DNA of 64,000 bases from Rhodococcus sp. G-MC3. GTDB lineage: Bacteria > Actinomycetota > Actinomycetes > Mycobacteriales > Mycobacteriaceae. This document shows, piece by piece, positions 52,707-62,000 of this stretch (within the stretch, counting starts at the first letter, position 1; each line of letters begins with the position of its first letter). The notes beneath the pieces are model-generated. The model was not told where the DNA came from, did not search any database, and was given only the letters and a program-made list of their open reading frames with translations. The position numbers were made by a program, and so were the translations under genes. Location: NCBI RefSeq assembly GCF_030063335.1, contig NZ_JASISW010000010.1, positions 1 to 64,000 of the forward strand, given 5' to 3'.

Positions 52707-55700
52707 GTGCCCGACGCCGTGACAGATACCTCCGCCGTGCCCTCCGCTCCGTTGCCGAAGGGTTCAGCGGTCGATCTGCGCTCCCAGGTGCGTACGACGC
52801 GGCTGGTTGCCATCGTCACCGGCCTGCTCGGTGCCATCCTCGCGATCCTGACGCCGTTCCTGCCGGTGGTGCAGACCACCTCGACCATCCAGTGGCCTGA
52901 CGCGGGGTCCATTGCCGATATAGACGCGCCGCTTGTCTCGCAGGCACCTCTGGACTTCAGCGCAACGGTTCCTTGCTCTGCCGTCGATCGTCTGCCGGCG
53001 TCTGGAGGCCTGCTACTAGCGACAGCACCTGCCCAGGGTGAAGGAGCAGCGCTCAACAGCCTGTTCGTGCGGGTGAGCGCAGGATCGGTCGATGTCCTCG
53101 ACCGCAACGTCGTCGTCGCGACGGCACCGCGTGCGGACGTCCAGAGCGCCCCGTGCGGCTCCATCGAGATCACCTCGAACATCGACGCAACCACCGCCGA
53201 ATTCACCGGGCTGTTCGACGACGAGGGCAACCCGCGCAGCGGCAGACTCGACGGCGATCTACGTCCCCAGGTCGTCGGACTCTTCACCGACATCGACGGT
53301 GCCGCGCCCGCTGGGATGTCCGTCACCATCGACGTCGATTCCCGCTTCTCGTCCAGCCCCACGATCCTCAAGCTGCTCGCGATGATCCTCGCGGCCGTCT
53401 GCACCATCATCGCGATGGGCGCGCTCGGGCGGCTCGACGGTATCGATGGCCGCCGCCATCGCCGTTTCTTCCCTTCGCACTGGTGGAAGTTCACCGGCGT
53501 CGACGTCACCGTCATCGGCGTCCTCGTCGGCTGGCACTTCGTCGGAGCGAACACCTCCGACGACGGCTATCTGTTGACGATGGCCCGTGCCGCCGAGAAG
53601 TCCGGCTACATGGCGAACTACTTCCGCTGGTTCGGGGTACCCGAGGCACCGTTCGGCTGGTACTACGACGTGCTTGCACTGTTTGCCAAGGTCTCGACCG
53701 CGAGCCCGTGGATGCGGCTCCCCGCACTGATAGCGGCGGTCCTGTGCTGGATGGTCATCAGCCGCGAGGTCGTCCCCCGCCTCGGGCGCGCTGTCCGAAA
53801 GTCGAACGTCGCCCTCTGGACCGGCGGACTGGTGTTCCTCGCCTTCTGGCTCCCGTACAACAACGGTCTTCGCCCGGAGCCCATCGTCGCCGTCGGCGCG
53901 CTGCTGACGTGGTGCTCGATCGAGCGCGCCATCGCGACCGGACGACTACTCCCTGCCGCCTCCGCGTTCTTGATCGGAGCATTCACCCTCGCCGCCGCAC
54001 CGACCGGACTGATGTGTGTGGCTGCTCTCCTCGCAGGTGCCCGGCCGATGGCCCGCATCGTCGTTCGCCGTCACCGGCTCGTCGGGACGCTGCCACTGCT
54101 GGCGCCACTGGCAGCGGCAGGCTTCCTCGTTCTCGTGGTGGTCTTCGCAGACCAGACGTTTGCGACGGTCATCGAATCCACTCGCGTGCGTACGGCCATC
54201 GGCCCCAGCGAGGCCTGGTACCAAGACTTCCTGCGCTACTACTACCTGTTCGTCCAGACTGTCGACGGCTCCGTCGCGCGCCGCTTTGCATTCTTGGTGA
54301 TGCTGCTGTGCCTGTTCTCGACGCTCTTCATTCTCCTGCGACGCCGGCGAGTCCCCGGCATCGCGAACGGTCCGGCCTGGCGCCTCATCGGCGTCGTATT
54401 CGGCACCGTTTTCTTCATGATGTTCAATCCGACCAAGTGGACTCACCACTTCGGGTCGTATGCGGGTATCGCGGGCAGCCTCGCGGCGTTGACGGCCGTC
54501 GCGATCTCGGCGAGTGCCCTTCGCTCGCGCCGGAACCGAACAATATTCCTAGCGGGACTGGCGTTCGTTCTGGCACTGTCGTTCTCGGGGATCAACGGCT
54601 ACTGGTACGTCTCGAGCTACGGAGTTCCGTGGTTCGACAAGACGGTGTCGCTGAGCGGCCACCAGTCCAACACGGTGTTCCTCATTCTGTTCGCCGCCGC
54701 ACTCGCGCTCGCCGCCTGGCAGTACCTTCGAGAGGGATACGCACCACCCCAACCACGTGCCGGTACCGAACGCGGCAGGCGCATAAAGAAATTCGCCGCC
54801 GCGCCGCTGACCGTCATCGCAGGCTTGATGGTGTTGTTCGAGGTCCTCTCGTTGGTCAAGGGCGCGGTGACTCAGTATCCGGCGTACTCCCTGGCTCGCT
54901 CGAACATAGAATCACTGGTCGGCAACACCTGCGGACTCGCCAACGACGTTCTGGTGGAATCGAATCCCAACTCCGGTGTCCTGAACCCGATACCCGCGAC
55001 GTTCGACCCCGAGACCGGACCACTTGGCGGCGAGAGCCCGTCCAACTTCACCCCCAACGGCATTTCCACAGACCTCAGCGCCGACGCCGTGGAAGTCAAA
55101 CCAGGACAAGGCAATACCGATCAGCAGAGCGTCGGGCCCGCATTCGAGGAAGGACAGAGTTCGGGTACGGGAGGCGGCATCGGCGATCGCGGAGTCAACG
55201 GCTCCACCGCGGCACTTCCCTTCGGACTCGACCCGGCCACCACGCCGGTGCTGGGCTCCTACCAGCCGGGCATCCAGGAACCTGCACAAGCGACATCGAG
55301 TTGGTACTCCCTTCCGGAACGCTCGGACAACACGCCGCTCATAGTCGTCTCCGCGGCAGGACGCATTCTGTCGATCGACGACACCGGAGCCACGACGTAC
55401 GGTCAGTCGCTGCTCGTCGAGTACGGCACCCGGCAGCCCAACGGAGCCGTCGACGTCAAGGGGACCTACCTCCCCCGAGATATCGGCCCCGCACCGTCGT
55501 GGCGCAACCTCCGCATTCCGATCGCGGATCTACCCGAGGACGCAGACGCGGTCCGTCTCGTCGCAAACGATCCGAACCTCACCGGCGACCAGTGGTTCGC
55601 GTTCACACCGCCGCGCGTTCCGCAGCTCGAGAATTTGAACTCTCTCATCGGCAGCGAGCAGCCTGTTCTGCTGGACTGGGCTGTCGGACTTCAGTTCCCG

Positions 55701-56018
55701 TGCCAAAGGCCGTTCGACCACCAGTACGGCGTCGCCGAGGTACCGGGATACCGCATCCTTCCCGACCGTCCGTTGGCCGTCAGCTCCACCGACACCTGGC
55801 AGTCCGGTGACAACGGCGGCCCGCTCGGATGGGCCGAACTCCTCGCCAAACCCATGACGGTTCCGACGTACCTGAACCGCGACTGGGCGCGAGACTGGGG
55901 CTCCCTCGAACGGTACGAGCAGTACTACCCCGACGCTGTGCCTGCCACCATCGAGACCGGCGAAGCCACCAGGTCGGGCTTCTGGACGCCCGGAAACTTG
56001 AGGGTGTTCGACAAGTAG
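52707..56018 (+). CDS. emb: Arabinosyltransferase, Emb family (second copy)
   Basis: A 1,103-residue paralogue of the preceding gene with the same domains. The catalytic loop is NTSDDGYLLTMARAAEKSGY followed by NYFRWFGVPEAPFGWYYDVL, the latter closer to mycobacterial EmbB. The C-terminal module has GLQFPCQRPFDHQYGVAEVP. A Gly/Ser/Asn linker (GQSSGTGGGIGDRGVNGSTA) again precedes it. Two emb genes occur here, against three in mycobacteria and one in corynebacteria. GTG at 52707 follows a TAACAT box. It is separated by 87 bp from the first copy and followed by palindromic repeats that may terminate transcription. Confidence 0.95.
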   Translation: MPDAVTDTSAVPSAPLPKGSAVDLRSQVRTTRLVAIVTGLLGAILAILTPFLPVVQTTSTIQWPDAGSIADIDAPLVSQAPLDFSATVPCSAVDRLPASGGLLLATAPAQGEGAALNSLFVRVSAGSVDVLDRNVVVATAPRADVQSAPCGSIEITSNIDATTAEFTGLFDDEGNPRSGRLDGDLRPQVVGLFTDIDGAAPAGMSVTIDVDSRFSSSPTILKLLAMILAAVCTIIAMGALGRLDGIDGRRHRRFFPSHWWKFTGVDVTVIGVLVGWHFVGANTSDDGYLLTMARAAEKSGYMANYFRWFGVPEAPFGWYYDVLALFAKVSTASPWMRLPALIAAVLCWMVISREVVPRLGRAVRKSNVALWTGGLVFLAFWLPYNNGLRPEPIVAVGALLTWCSIERAIATGRLLPAASAFLIGAFTLAAAPTGLMCVAALLAGARPMARIVVRRHRLVGTLPLLAPLAAAGFLVLVVVFADQTFATVIESTRVRTAIGPSEAWYQDFLRYYYLFVQTVDGSVARRFAFLVMLLCLFSTLFILLRRRRVPGIANGPAWRLIGVVFGTVFFMMFNPTKWTHHFGSYAGIAGSLAALTAVAISASALRSRRNRTIFLAGLAFVLALSFSGINGYWYVSSYGVPWFDKTVSLSGHQSNTVFLILFAAALALAAWQYLREGYAPPQPRAGTERGRRIKKFAAAPLTVIAGLMVLFEVLSLVKGAVTQYPAYSLARSNIESLVGNTCGLANDVLVESNPNSGVLNPIPATFDPETGPLGGESPSNFTPNGISTDLSADAVEVKPGQGNTDQQSVGPAFEEGQSSGTGGGIGDRGVNGSTAALPFGLDPATTPVLGSYQPGIQEPAQATSSWYSLPERSDNTPLIVVSAAGRILSIDDTGATTYGQSLLVEYGTRQPNGAVDVKGTYLPRDIGPAPSWRNLRIPIADLPEDADAVRLVANDPNLTGDQWFAFTPPRVPQLENLNSLIGSEQPVLLDWAVGLQFPCQRPFDHQYGVAEVPGYRILPDRPLAVSSTDTWQSGDNGGPLGWAELLAKPMTVPTYLNRDWARDWGSLERYEQYYPDAVPATIETGEATRSGFWTPGNLRVFDK

Positions 56019-56334
56019 GTTTTTGCTCCCGGGCCCTTTTCGGCATGAATGGACCATCGCAACGGTTAGACGGTTGTGGTGGTCCATTCATGTTGGTGGA
56101 CTTGCGTATTCGGTCGGCATGAATGGGCCCTTGTAGCCGTCTAGCCGTTGCGATGGCCCATTGATGCCAAAGCAGTAGGGACCGGACCAGCCTCTAGCAT
56201 CCGAATCCGACACATTCGGCGGATCGATCGCCCATCCGAACGAGTTGTACACAGCCGGAACACCTATCAACAGGTGAGCTTGCGATCCCCGAAAACGAGA
56301 CTTTCGTGTCGGTACAAGTTCGGACAGTGCGCTC
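56019..56334. repeat. Intergenic region with two palindromic elements (family 1)
   Basis: Copy 2 (about 56041-56092) reads CGGCATGAATGGACCATCGC with closing arm TGGTCCATTCATG. Copy 3 (about 56115-56168) is in opposite orientation, GGCATGAATGGGCCC with arm GGGCCATCGCAACGGCTAGA when read on the minus strand. No gene is seen in these 316 bp. Copies 2 and 3 follow the emb stop and may end its transcription; the last 160 bp should hold the promoter of the next gene. Confidence 0.85.
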
Positions 56335-57300
56335 ATGAAGAAACCGACATGGGCTCGCTCGCCCCAACAGCTACAGGATCTCAGCACGCACGGCGTGGCC
56401 ACTCGCGCCCAGCTTCGCGAAGCAAAGGTCTCCGATAGTTCGCTCACCGCACGCACTGCGCCGGGCGGACCGTGGCAACGACTGCTTCCCGGTGTGTACC
56501 TGTTGCACAATGGATATCCGTCGCCCCTGCAACGATCGATTGCTGCGCTCGCCTACGGCGGCCCCAAGTCCAGCATCACCGGACAGGTAGGACTGGGAGC
56601 GCACGGATACGGCACCGACGGGACTTCCAACGAGGTGCATGTCCTGATCCCGGCAGGTATTCGTCGGGCATCGAAGTCGTTCGTTCGAGTCGAACGGACA
56701 TGGCGTATGCCCGACGCTATCGAGAAGGGCAGCCTCCGCGTCGCGCCGCTCGTCCGGAGCCTTGCGGACACCACACGAGCGGTCAAAACCGACGAGCATT
56801 GCGTACGGCTGATCGCTGAAGTGGTCCAGCGAGGTGGCGCAACGCTCGATGACATTGCGCTCGAACTCGCCGAGGGTCCGCGCAGACACGGCGCAATCAG
56901 CAAAAGGGTTGTCGGAGAACTCCGCGACGATGCCCATTCGGTGGCCGAGCTGCAAGCACAGAAACTGTACGCCGACAGCGGTCTTCCGCCGATGATGCAC
57001 AATTGTGCGATCTATACAGCGTCGGGCAAGCTGCTGTGCATCACCGACAATCTGCTCGACGAAGTCGGATTCTGCTGGGAGATCGACTCATTGGCGTATC
57101 ACTTGACGCCTGCCGATCACGCCAAAACCATCGCGCGACGGACTGAAATGCAGGGAAACGGCCTGATCGTCCTGTCTCACCTACCCCGGGACATCCGGGA
57201 CAATCCCGCCAAGGTGTTGGCAGATCTGAGGTCTCACTACCAACTTGCACTGAACCGGCCGCGGCCATCTCTCACCGTTCGCCCGTGGAAAGATCTCTGA
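56335..57300 (+). CDS. AbiEi-like winged-helix/nuclease-fold protein, orphan
   Basis: A 321-residue protein. The N terminus is an AbiEi-type winged helix (RAQLREAKVSDSSLTARTAP, then GPWQRLLPGVYLLHNGYP), followed by a SSITGQVGLGAHGYG segment and VAPLVRSLADTTRAVKTDEH. The C-terminal part (CAIYTASGKLLCITDNLLDE, then GFCWEIDSLAYHL) resembles the DUF559/restriction-endonuclease-like fold commonly fused in actinobacterial relatives. No toxin gene is adjacent. Its role is unknown; such orphans are frequent in Rhodococcus and Mycobacterium. Confidence 0.72.
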   Translation: MKKPTWARSPQQLQDLSTHGVATRAQLREAKVSDSSLTARTAPGGPWQRLLPGVYLLHNGYPSPLQRSIAALAYGGPKSSITGQVGLGAHGYGTDGTSNEVHVLIPAGIRRASKSFVRVERTWRMPDAIEKGSLRVAPLVRSLADTTRAVKTDEHCVRLIAEVVQRGGATLDDIALELAEGPRRHGAISKRVVGELRDDAHSVAELQAQKLYADSGLPPMMHNCAIYTASGKLLCITDNLLDEVGFCWEIDSLAYHLTPADHAKTIARRTEMQGNGLIVLSHLPRDIRDNPAKVLADLRSHYQLALNRPRPSLTVRPWKDL

Positions 57301-57325
57301 GCGATTTTCGTGACCGGCCGCCCTC

Positions 57326-57449
57326 GCATGAATGGACCATGGCAACCGTCTAACCTTTGCAATGGTCCATTCATGCCGGCCGAGTACCGAAGGCCGCCAA
57401 CATGAATGGACCATTACAACCGGCTAACCGTTGCGGTGGTCCATTCATG
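57326..57449. repeat. Two palindromic elements (family 1) before accD4 end
   Basis: Copy 4 (about 57326-57376) has arms GCATGAATGGACCAT and ATGGTCCATTCATGC around GGCAACCGTCTAACCTTTGCA. Copy 5 (57401-57449) has CATGAATGGACCAT and GTGGTCCATTCATG around TACAACCGGCTAACCGTTGCG. They lie between convergent gene ends and could terminate both. Confidence 0.88.
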
Positions 57450-57475
57450 CGGAAAGGAGGGGACAAAGCAACCGT

Positions 57476-59020
57476 CTAAATCGGAAGAAGGTGATGCTTC
57501 CGCGGATTCTTGAAAACCTCTTTGTCCTCGAGCAACTTCAGCGCCTTGCGGAGCTCGAGTCGGGTGCTCGACGGCTCGATGACGGCGTCGATGTAACCAC
57601 GCTCGGCAGCTACCCACGGAGTCGCCACGTGTTCGTTGTAGAAGTTGATCAGCTGCTGGCGCACTGCAGGCGCATTGTCACCGGCGGCAGCCATCTGCTT
57701 CCGCCCGATGATGTTGACGGCACCCTCCGCACCCATGACGGCGATTCGAGCGGTCGGCCAGGCGAAGTTGATGTCGGCGCCGAGTTGCTTGCAGCCCATC
57801 ACCGCGTAGCCACCGCCGTAAGCCTTGCGGACGACGACGGTGATCTTGGGGACCGAAGCCTCGATGTACGAGAACAAGAATCGCCCGCCGCGCTTGATGA
57901 CTCCGACCTTCTCCTGATCGACACCGGGTAGGAATCCGGGTGTGTCGACGAGGAAGATCAGCGGGATGTTGTAGGCGTCGCAGATCCGGATGAAGCGGGC
58001 GGCCTTGTCCGAGCCGTCGGCGTCGAGCGCGCCCGAGAGGTACATCGGCTGATTGGCGACAATTCCGACCGACTTGCCGTCGACCCGGCTCAGTCCGGTG
58101 ATGACGTTGTGCGCGATTCCCGACGACATCTCGTGGAACTCACCGTCGTCGAACAACCTGAGGATGATGTCGTGCATGTCGTAACCGGCGTTGTCGGCGT
58201 CGGGCATGATCTTGTCCAGCAGAAGATCGGACTCGGTCACCTCGGGCTCGAGACCTGGATTCACGACGGGCGGATTTTCCTGGCAACTCGACGGCATGTA
58301 GCTGAGGTAGTTGCGCACCCAATCGAAAGCGGCCTTATCGTCGGCAGCGACGTGGTGCACGTTGCCGTACTCGGCCTGCTTGCGTGCGCTACCGAGGTCG
58401 TCGAGGCTGACCTCTTCACCGGTGACGGACTTGATGATGTCCGGACCGGTGACGAACATGTACGCCTCTTCGGTAGCGACCACGACGTCGGTGTTGATCG
58501 GGGCGTAGACAGCACCGCCCGCGCACTTACCCAGGATCACCGAGATCTGAGGACACATACCCGACAGCGGCTCGTGCCGACGCCCGAGCTCGGCGTACCA
58601 GGCGAGCGAGGTCACAGCATCCTGCACGCGCGCACCACCGGAATCGTTGATGCCGATCACCGGGCAGCCGACCTTGATGGCGAAGTCCATGATGCCGGCG
58701 ACCTTGCGGCCGAACATCTCGCCGACAGTTCCGCCGAAGACGGTTTGGTCGTGCGAGAAGACGGCAACGGGGCGACCGTCGACGGTTCCGTGTCCAGTGA
58801 CGACGCCGTCACTGTAGAGCGCAGTCGGATCGTTCGGAGCCTTCACCAAGGCACCGATCTCGACGAAGCTACCCGGGTCGAGCAGCATGTCGATGCGTTG
58901 CCGCGCACTGGCAATGCCCTTCTTGGCGCGCTTGGCGACGCCGACCTCACCTGCCGGTTCCTTGGCGAGTTCGAGATTGGCCCGAAGTTCGGCCAACTTT
59001 TCGGCGGTGGTACCAGTCAA
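57476..59020 (-). CDS. accD4: AccD4: long-chain acyl-CoA carboxylase carboxyltransferase subunit
   Basis: A 514-residue beta subunit of the acyl-CoA carboxylase that makes carboxylated (alpha) meromycolate-partner acyl-CoA for Pks13. The N-terminal crotonase-like domain has [40 protein letters not shown] and [17 protein letters not shown] (oxyanion hole). The C-terminal domain has [20 protein letters not shown] and [20 protein letters not shown], the second oxyanion hole. Downstream of pks13 by 3 bp, as in mycobacteria and corynebacteria, so they form one operon. Confidence 0.96.
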   Translation of the reverse strand: MTGTTAEKLAELRANLELAKEPAGEVGVAKRAKKGIASARQRIDMLLDPGSFVEIGALVKAPNDPTALYSDGVVTGHGTVDGRPVAVFSHDQTVFGGTVGEMFGRKVAGIMDFAIKVGCPVIGINDSGGARVQDAVTSLAWYAELGRRHEPLSGMCPQISVILGKCAGGAVYAPINTDVVVATEEAYMFVTGPDIIKSVTGEEVSLDDLGSARKQAEYGNVHHVAADDKAAFDWVRNYLSYMPSSCQENPPVVNPGLEPEVTESDLLLDKIMPDADNAGYDMHDIILRLFDDGEFHEMSSGIAHNVITGLSRVDGKSVGIVANQPMYLSGALDADGSDKAARFIRICDAYNIPLIFLVDTPGFLPGVDQEKVGVIKRGGRFLFSYIEASVPKITVVVRKAYGGGYAVMGCKQLGADINFAWPTARIAVMGAEGAVNIIGRKQMAAAGDNAPAVRQQLINFYNEHVATPWVAAERGYIDAVIEPSSTRLELRKALKLLEDKEVFKNPRKHHLLPI

Positions 59021-59023
59021 AAT

Positions 59024-62000
59024 TCAGGCTCCGGTTCTAGCAGACTCGATCTCGTCGAGCTTCTTCGTCATGTGTGCCGCGATCCGTCCAATATAGGGCT
59101 CGTCCACGACGGCGAGGTGGTCGCCTCCAATTTTGACAATCTCGAGATTTTTTACAACGGGCGCCCAGCCGCCATGCTCTGTGCGAGTGGAATACGCAGG
59201 CTCGAGCGCAATAGCGTCGTCGTGATACTTGTCGGCGAGATACAACGTGACCGCTCCGCCGTACGGCTTCAGCTCCGCGGTCTGGATGGCCCTGTTGTCG
59301 AGCCATGACGTCCGCTGATGCTCGATGATCCCGCCAGGAATCTTCGCGCCACTGAGCTTGACCAGTTCGGTGATGATGCGAATCTGTCCTTCGTCGTCTG
59401 CATCCACGAGCTTGTCGTACGGAATCGGGTAATCGACGTCGTATGTCTTTTTCGCGAACGCCGCATACCGCTCCCAGCGCTTGCGCACCTCTTCCTTGGT
59501 GTCCGGAATCTCGCGGCCGGGCATCACGGTGTCCAACAGGCCGACGTACGCGACCTCGATGCCCATTTCTTCCATCTGGCGCGCAACCTCGTAGGCGAGG
59601 ATCCCCCCAAGCGACCAACCGACGAACACGTACGGTCCTTCCGGCTGGATCCCCCGGATCAGCGGAACGTATTCGGCCGCACGGACAGAGATGGGACCCT
59701 CGACTCGTTCGAGCCCGTACATCGGCGTGCCCGCAGGCAACTTCCTCAGCAACGGCTCGTAGGCAACAGTCGAGCTACCCGCCGAGTGAAATGCGAAGAC
59801 CGGCGTCGCTGTCGATCCGGCGGGACGCGCGCGAAGATTGCGGACCAGTCCGTCGATTTCACCGCCTTCGAGGTGCGGGCGCACCTTCTCGGCCAGCTGT
59901 TCGATGGTCTCCGAGTCGAGGACGTCGTCGAACGACACTTCCCCGCCGGCGCGCTCGGTCAAACGGGCAGCAAGCTTCTCGGCGGTCTCGTCGTCGAGAA
60001 TCGGGAGCGTGTTGAAGATGCCCTTCGCGGACTCCCTGGTCACGACAGCCCACGTCGCGAACGTCATCCGCTCGGCGTTGTCACGAGGAGGAACGTCCGA
60101 GCCTGCGGCCTCGGCGAACCCTTCCTTGCCACCCAGATCCGACATCGAATCCGACAGTGCAACGGCAGGTGCCGCTTCAGTGGGAGCAACTTCGGTGGGA
60201 GCAACTTCGGTGGGAGCAACTTCGGTGGGAGCAACTTCGACCGGAGCAACCTCCGATGTAGCGACCTCGGCCTGCTCCGCTGCCTTCTCCACCGCCTGCT
60301 GGTCTGCCATCGCCTGAACCTCTTCGCGGTTCTCGAGGGCATAGCGCAGGTACTTCTCGACTTCGAGGAGGTTGGCATCGCGCACGGCCTGCAGCTGCAC
60401 GGTGGGGATGTCGAACTCGTACTCGACGCGGTTCTTGATGCGCACAGCGCTCAACGAGTCGAGTCCCAGTTCGATCAACGGAACCTCGGGCGGCAGATCC
60501 TCGGGTGCGTAACCCATCGACTCGGCGACGATGATTGCGAGGCGATCTTCGAGCTTCTGGTTACCGTTGGGATCCCAGCGATCGCCGAAGGTCTCGACGA
60601 CCTCGGGCAGCTCTTCCATCGGAGAGCTCGACGGCTCCACAACTGCCACAACAGCTTCCGGCACAGCCTCCCCGGAGGTCACGACAGCTTCGTGCAGCAG
60701 CGCGAAAGACGAGCCCTGGCGCGAGTGAACCTGAACCGAAGCTCCACCGAGATGCGAGGAAAGCGTGGTGACCACCGTTCCCGTGGCGGGGACAGCGGCA
60801 TGCGTGCGAGAGACCCCGAGTCCGACTCCCGAGAACACCTGCTGTGCAGCTGCGGCGACCAGTGCATCGAGAGTGTCGACTGCGGATGCCTGAACCTCCC
60901 ACACGTGACGCCCGTCCGGCAACGCCACCCTGGCGCCGGGAACGCGGGTGTTTCCGGAGGAGCTGACGCGAGATTCGAGCCAGAACTTCTTGCGCAAGTA
61001 AGCGGTACGCGGTATCGGAGCGTAATCACCATCGTCGAACAGTGTGCTCAGATCCAGGGCGTGACCGTGCACGTACAGCTGCGCGAGAGCAGCCAGGAGC
61101 GTCTCGGTCTCGTCTTCCTTGCGCGTGAGCGTCGGAATCAGAGTGGAATTGGCAACGCCGGCGGCCCAGGCGGTCGACGCAATGGACATGAGAGCAACCG
61201 GGTTCGGCGCAAGCTCGATGAAGGTCGTATGACCGTCGCCCACAGCAACATTGACGGCCTGGGTGAAGTTGACCGGGCGGCGCATGCCCTTGGTCCAGTA
61301 TTCGACACCATGGATCGGGTCGTGTCCGGTGCGGTAGTGCGCTTCCAGATCGACCGAAGAGTAGACATCGGCGGTGAGCTTGCCCGGCTCGATCCCCGCG
61401 AGTTCGGCTGCGAGCTCACCGAGCAGCGGATCGACCGCGGCCGTATGCCCGGCACCCTTGACGTCGAGGAGGCGAGCCATCTTTCCTGCCGCCTCGGCAA
61501 CCGCGATGAGTTCTTCGACCTGAGCACGTGGACCGCCGACAGTGGTGTGCGTCGGTGCTGCATATACGCACGGCTCGACGTCCGGGAACTGATCGGTGAG
61601 GGCAATGACCTCGTCGGCGGTGTATTCGACGAGCGCCATGGCGCCCTGCGAGGCTGCGCCGAGGCCGTCCTGGCCCTCGGCGAGCAGCCGAGAGCGGGCA
61701 TAGATGATCCGTACTGCATCTTCGAGGTTGAGCCCACCGGCGACATACGCCGCAGCAACTTCACCCATCGAGTGACCGATCACCGCCGAAGTGTCGGCGC
61801 CGTGCGCGCGAAGCGTTGCCGCCAAAGCAATCTGGATGACGAAGATGCCGACCTGGGAGTTTTCGAACTCGTAGGTCTGTGAGTCGTCGAGGATGATCTC
61901 CTTGATCGAGTAGCCGGCCTCGTCGATCAGCAGTTCGTCGACCTCGTCGAGCGCAGCGGCGAAGTTCTTGTTGTTGCGGTAGAGCGTCGACGCCATCTTG

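Noticed and set aside
53153..55810. An 885-codon frame inside the second emb gene, shifted by one
   Set aside because: Arg/Pro/His-rich composition typical of a shifted frame in high-GC DNA; the Emb frame is unmistakable.
59318..61882. A very long plus-strand frame (854 codons) opposite pks13
   Set aside because: It is antisense to a clear multidomain gene; high GC keeps the mirror frame open. No domain or start signal supports it.
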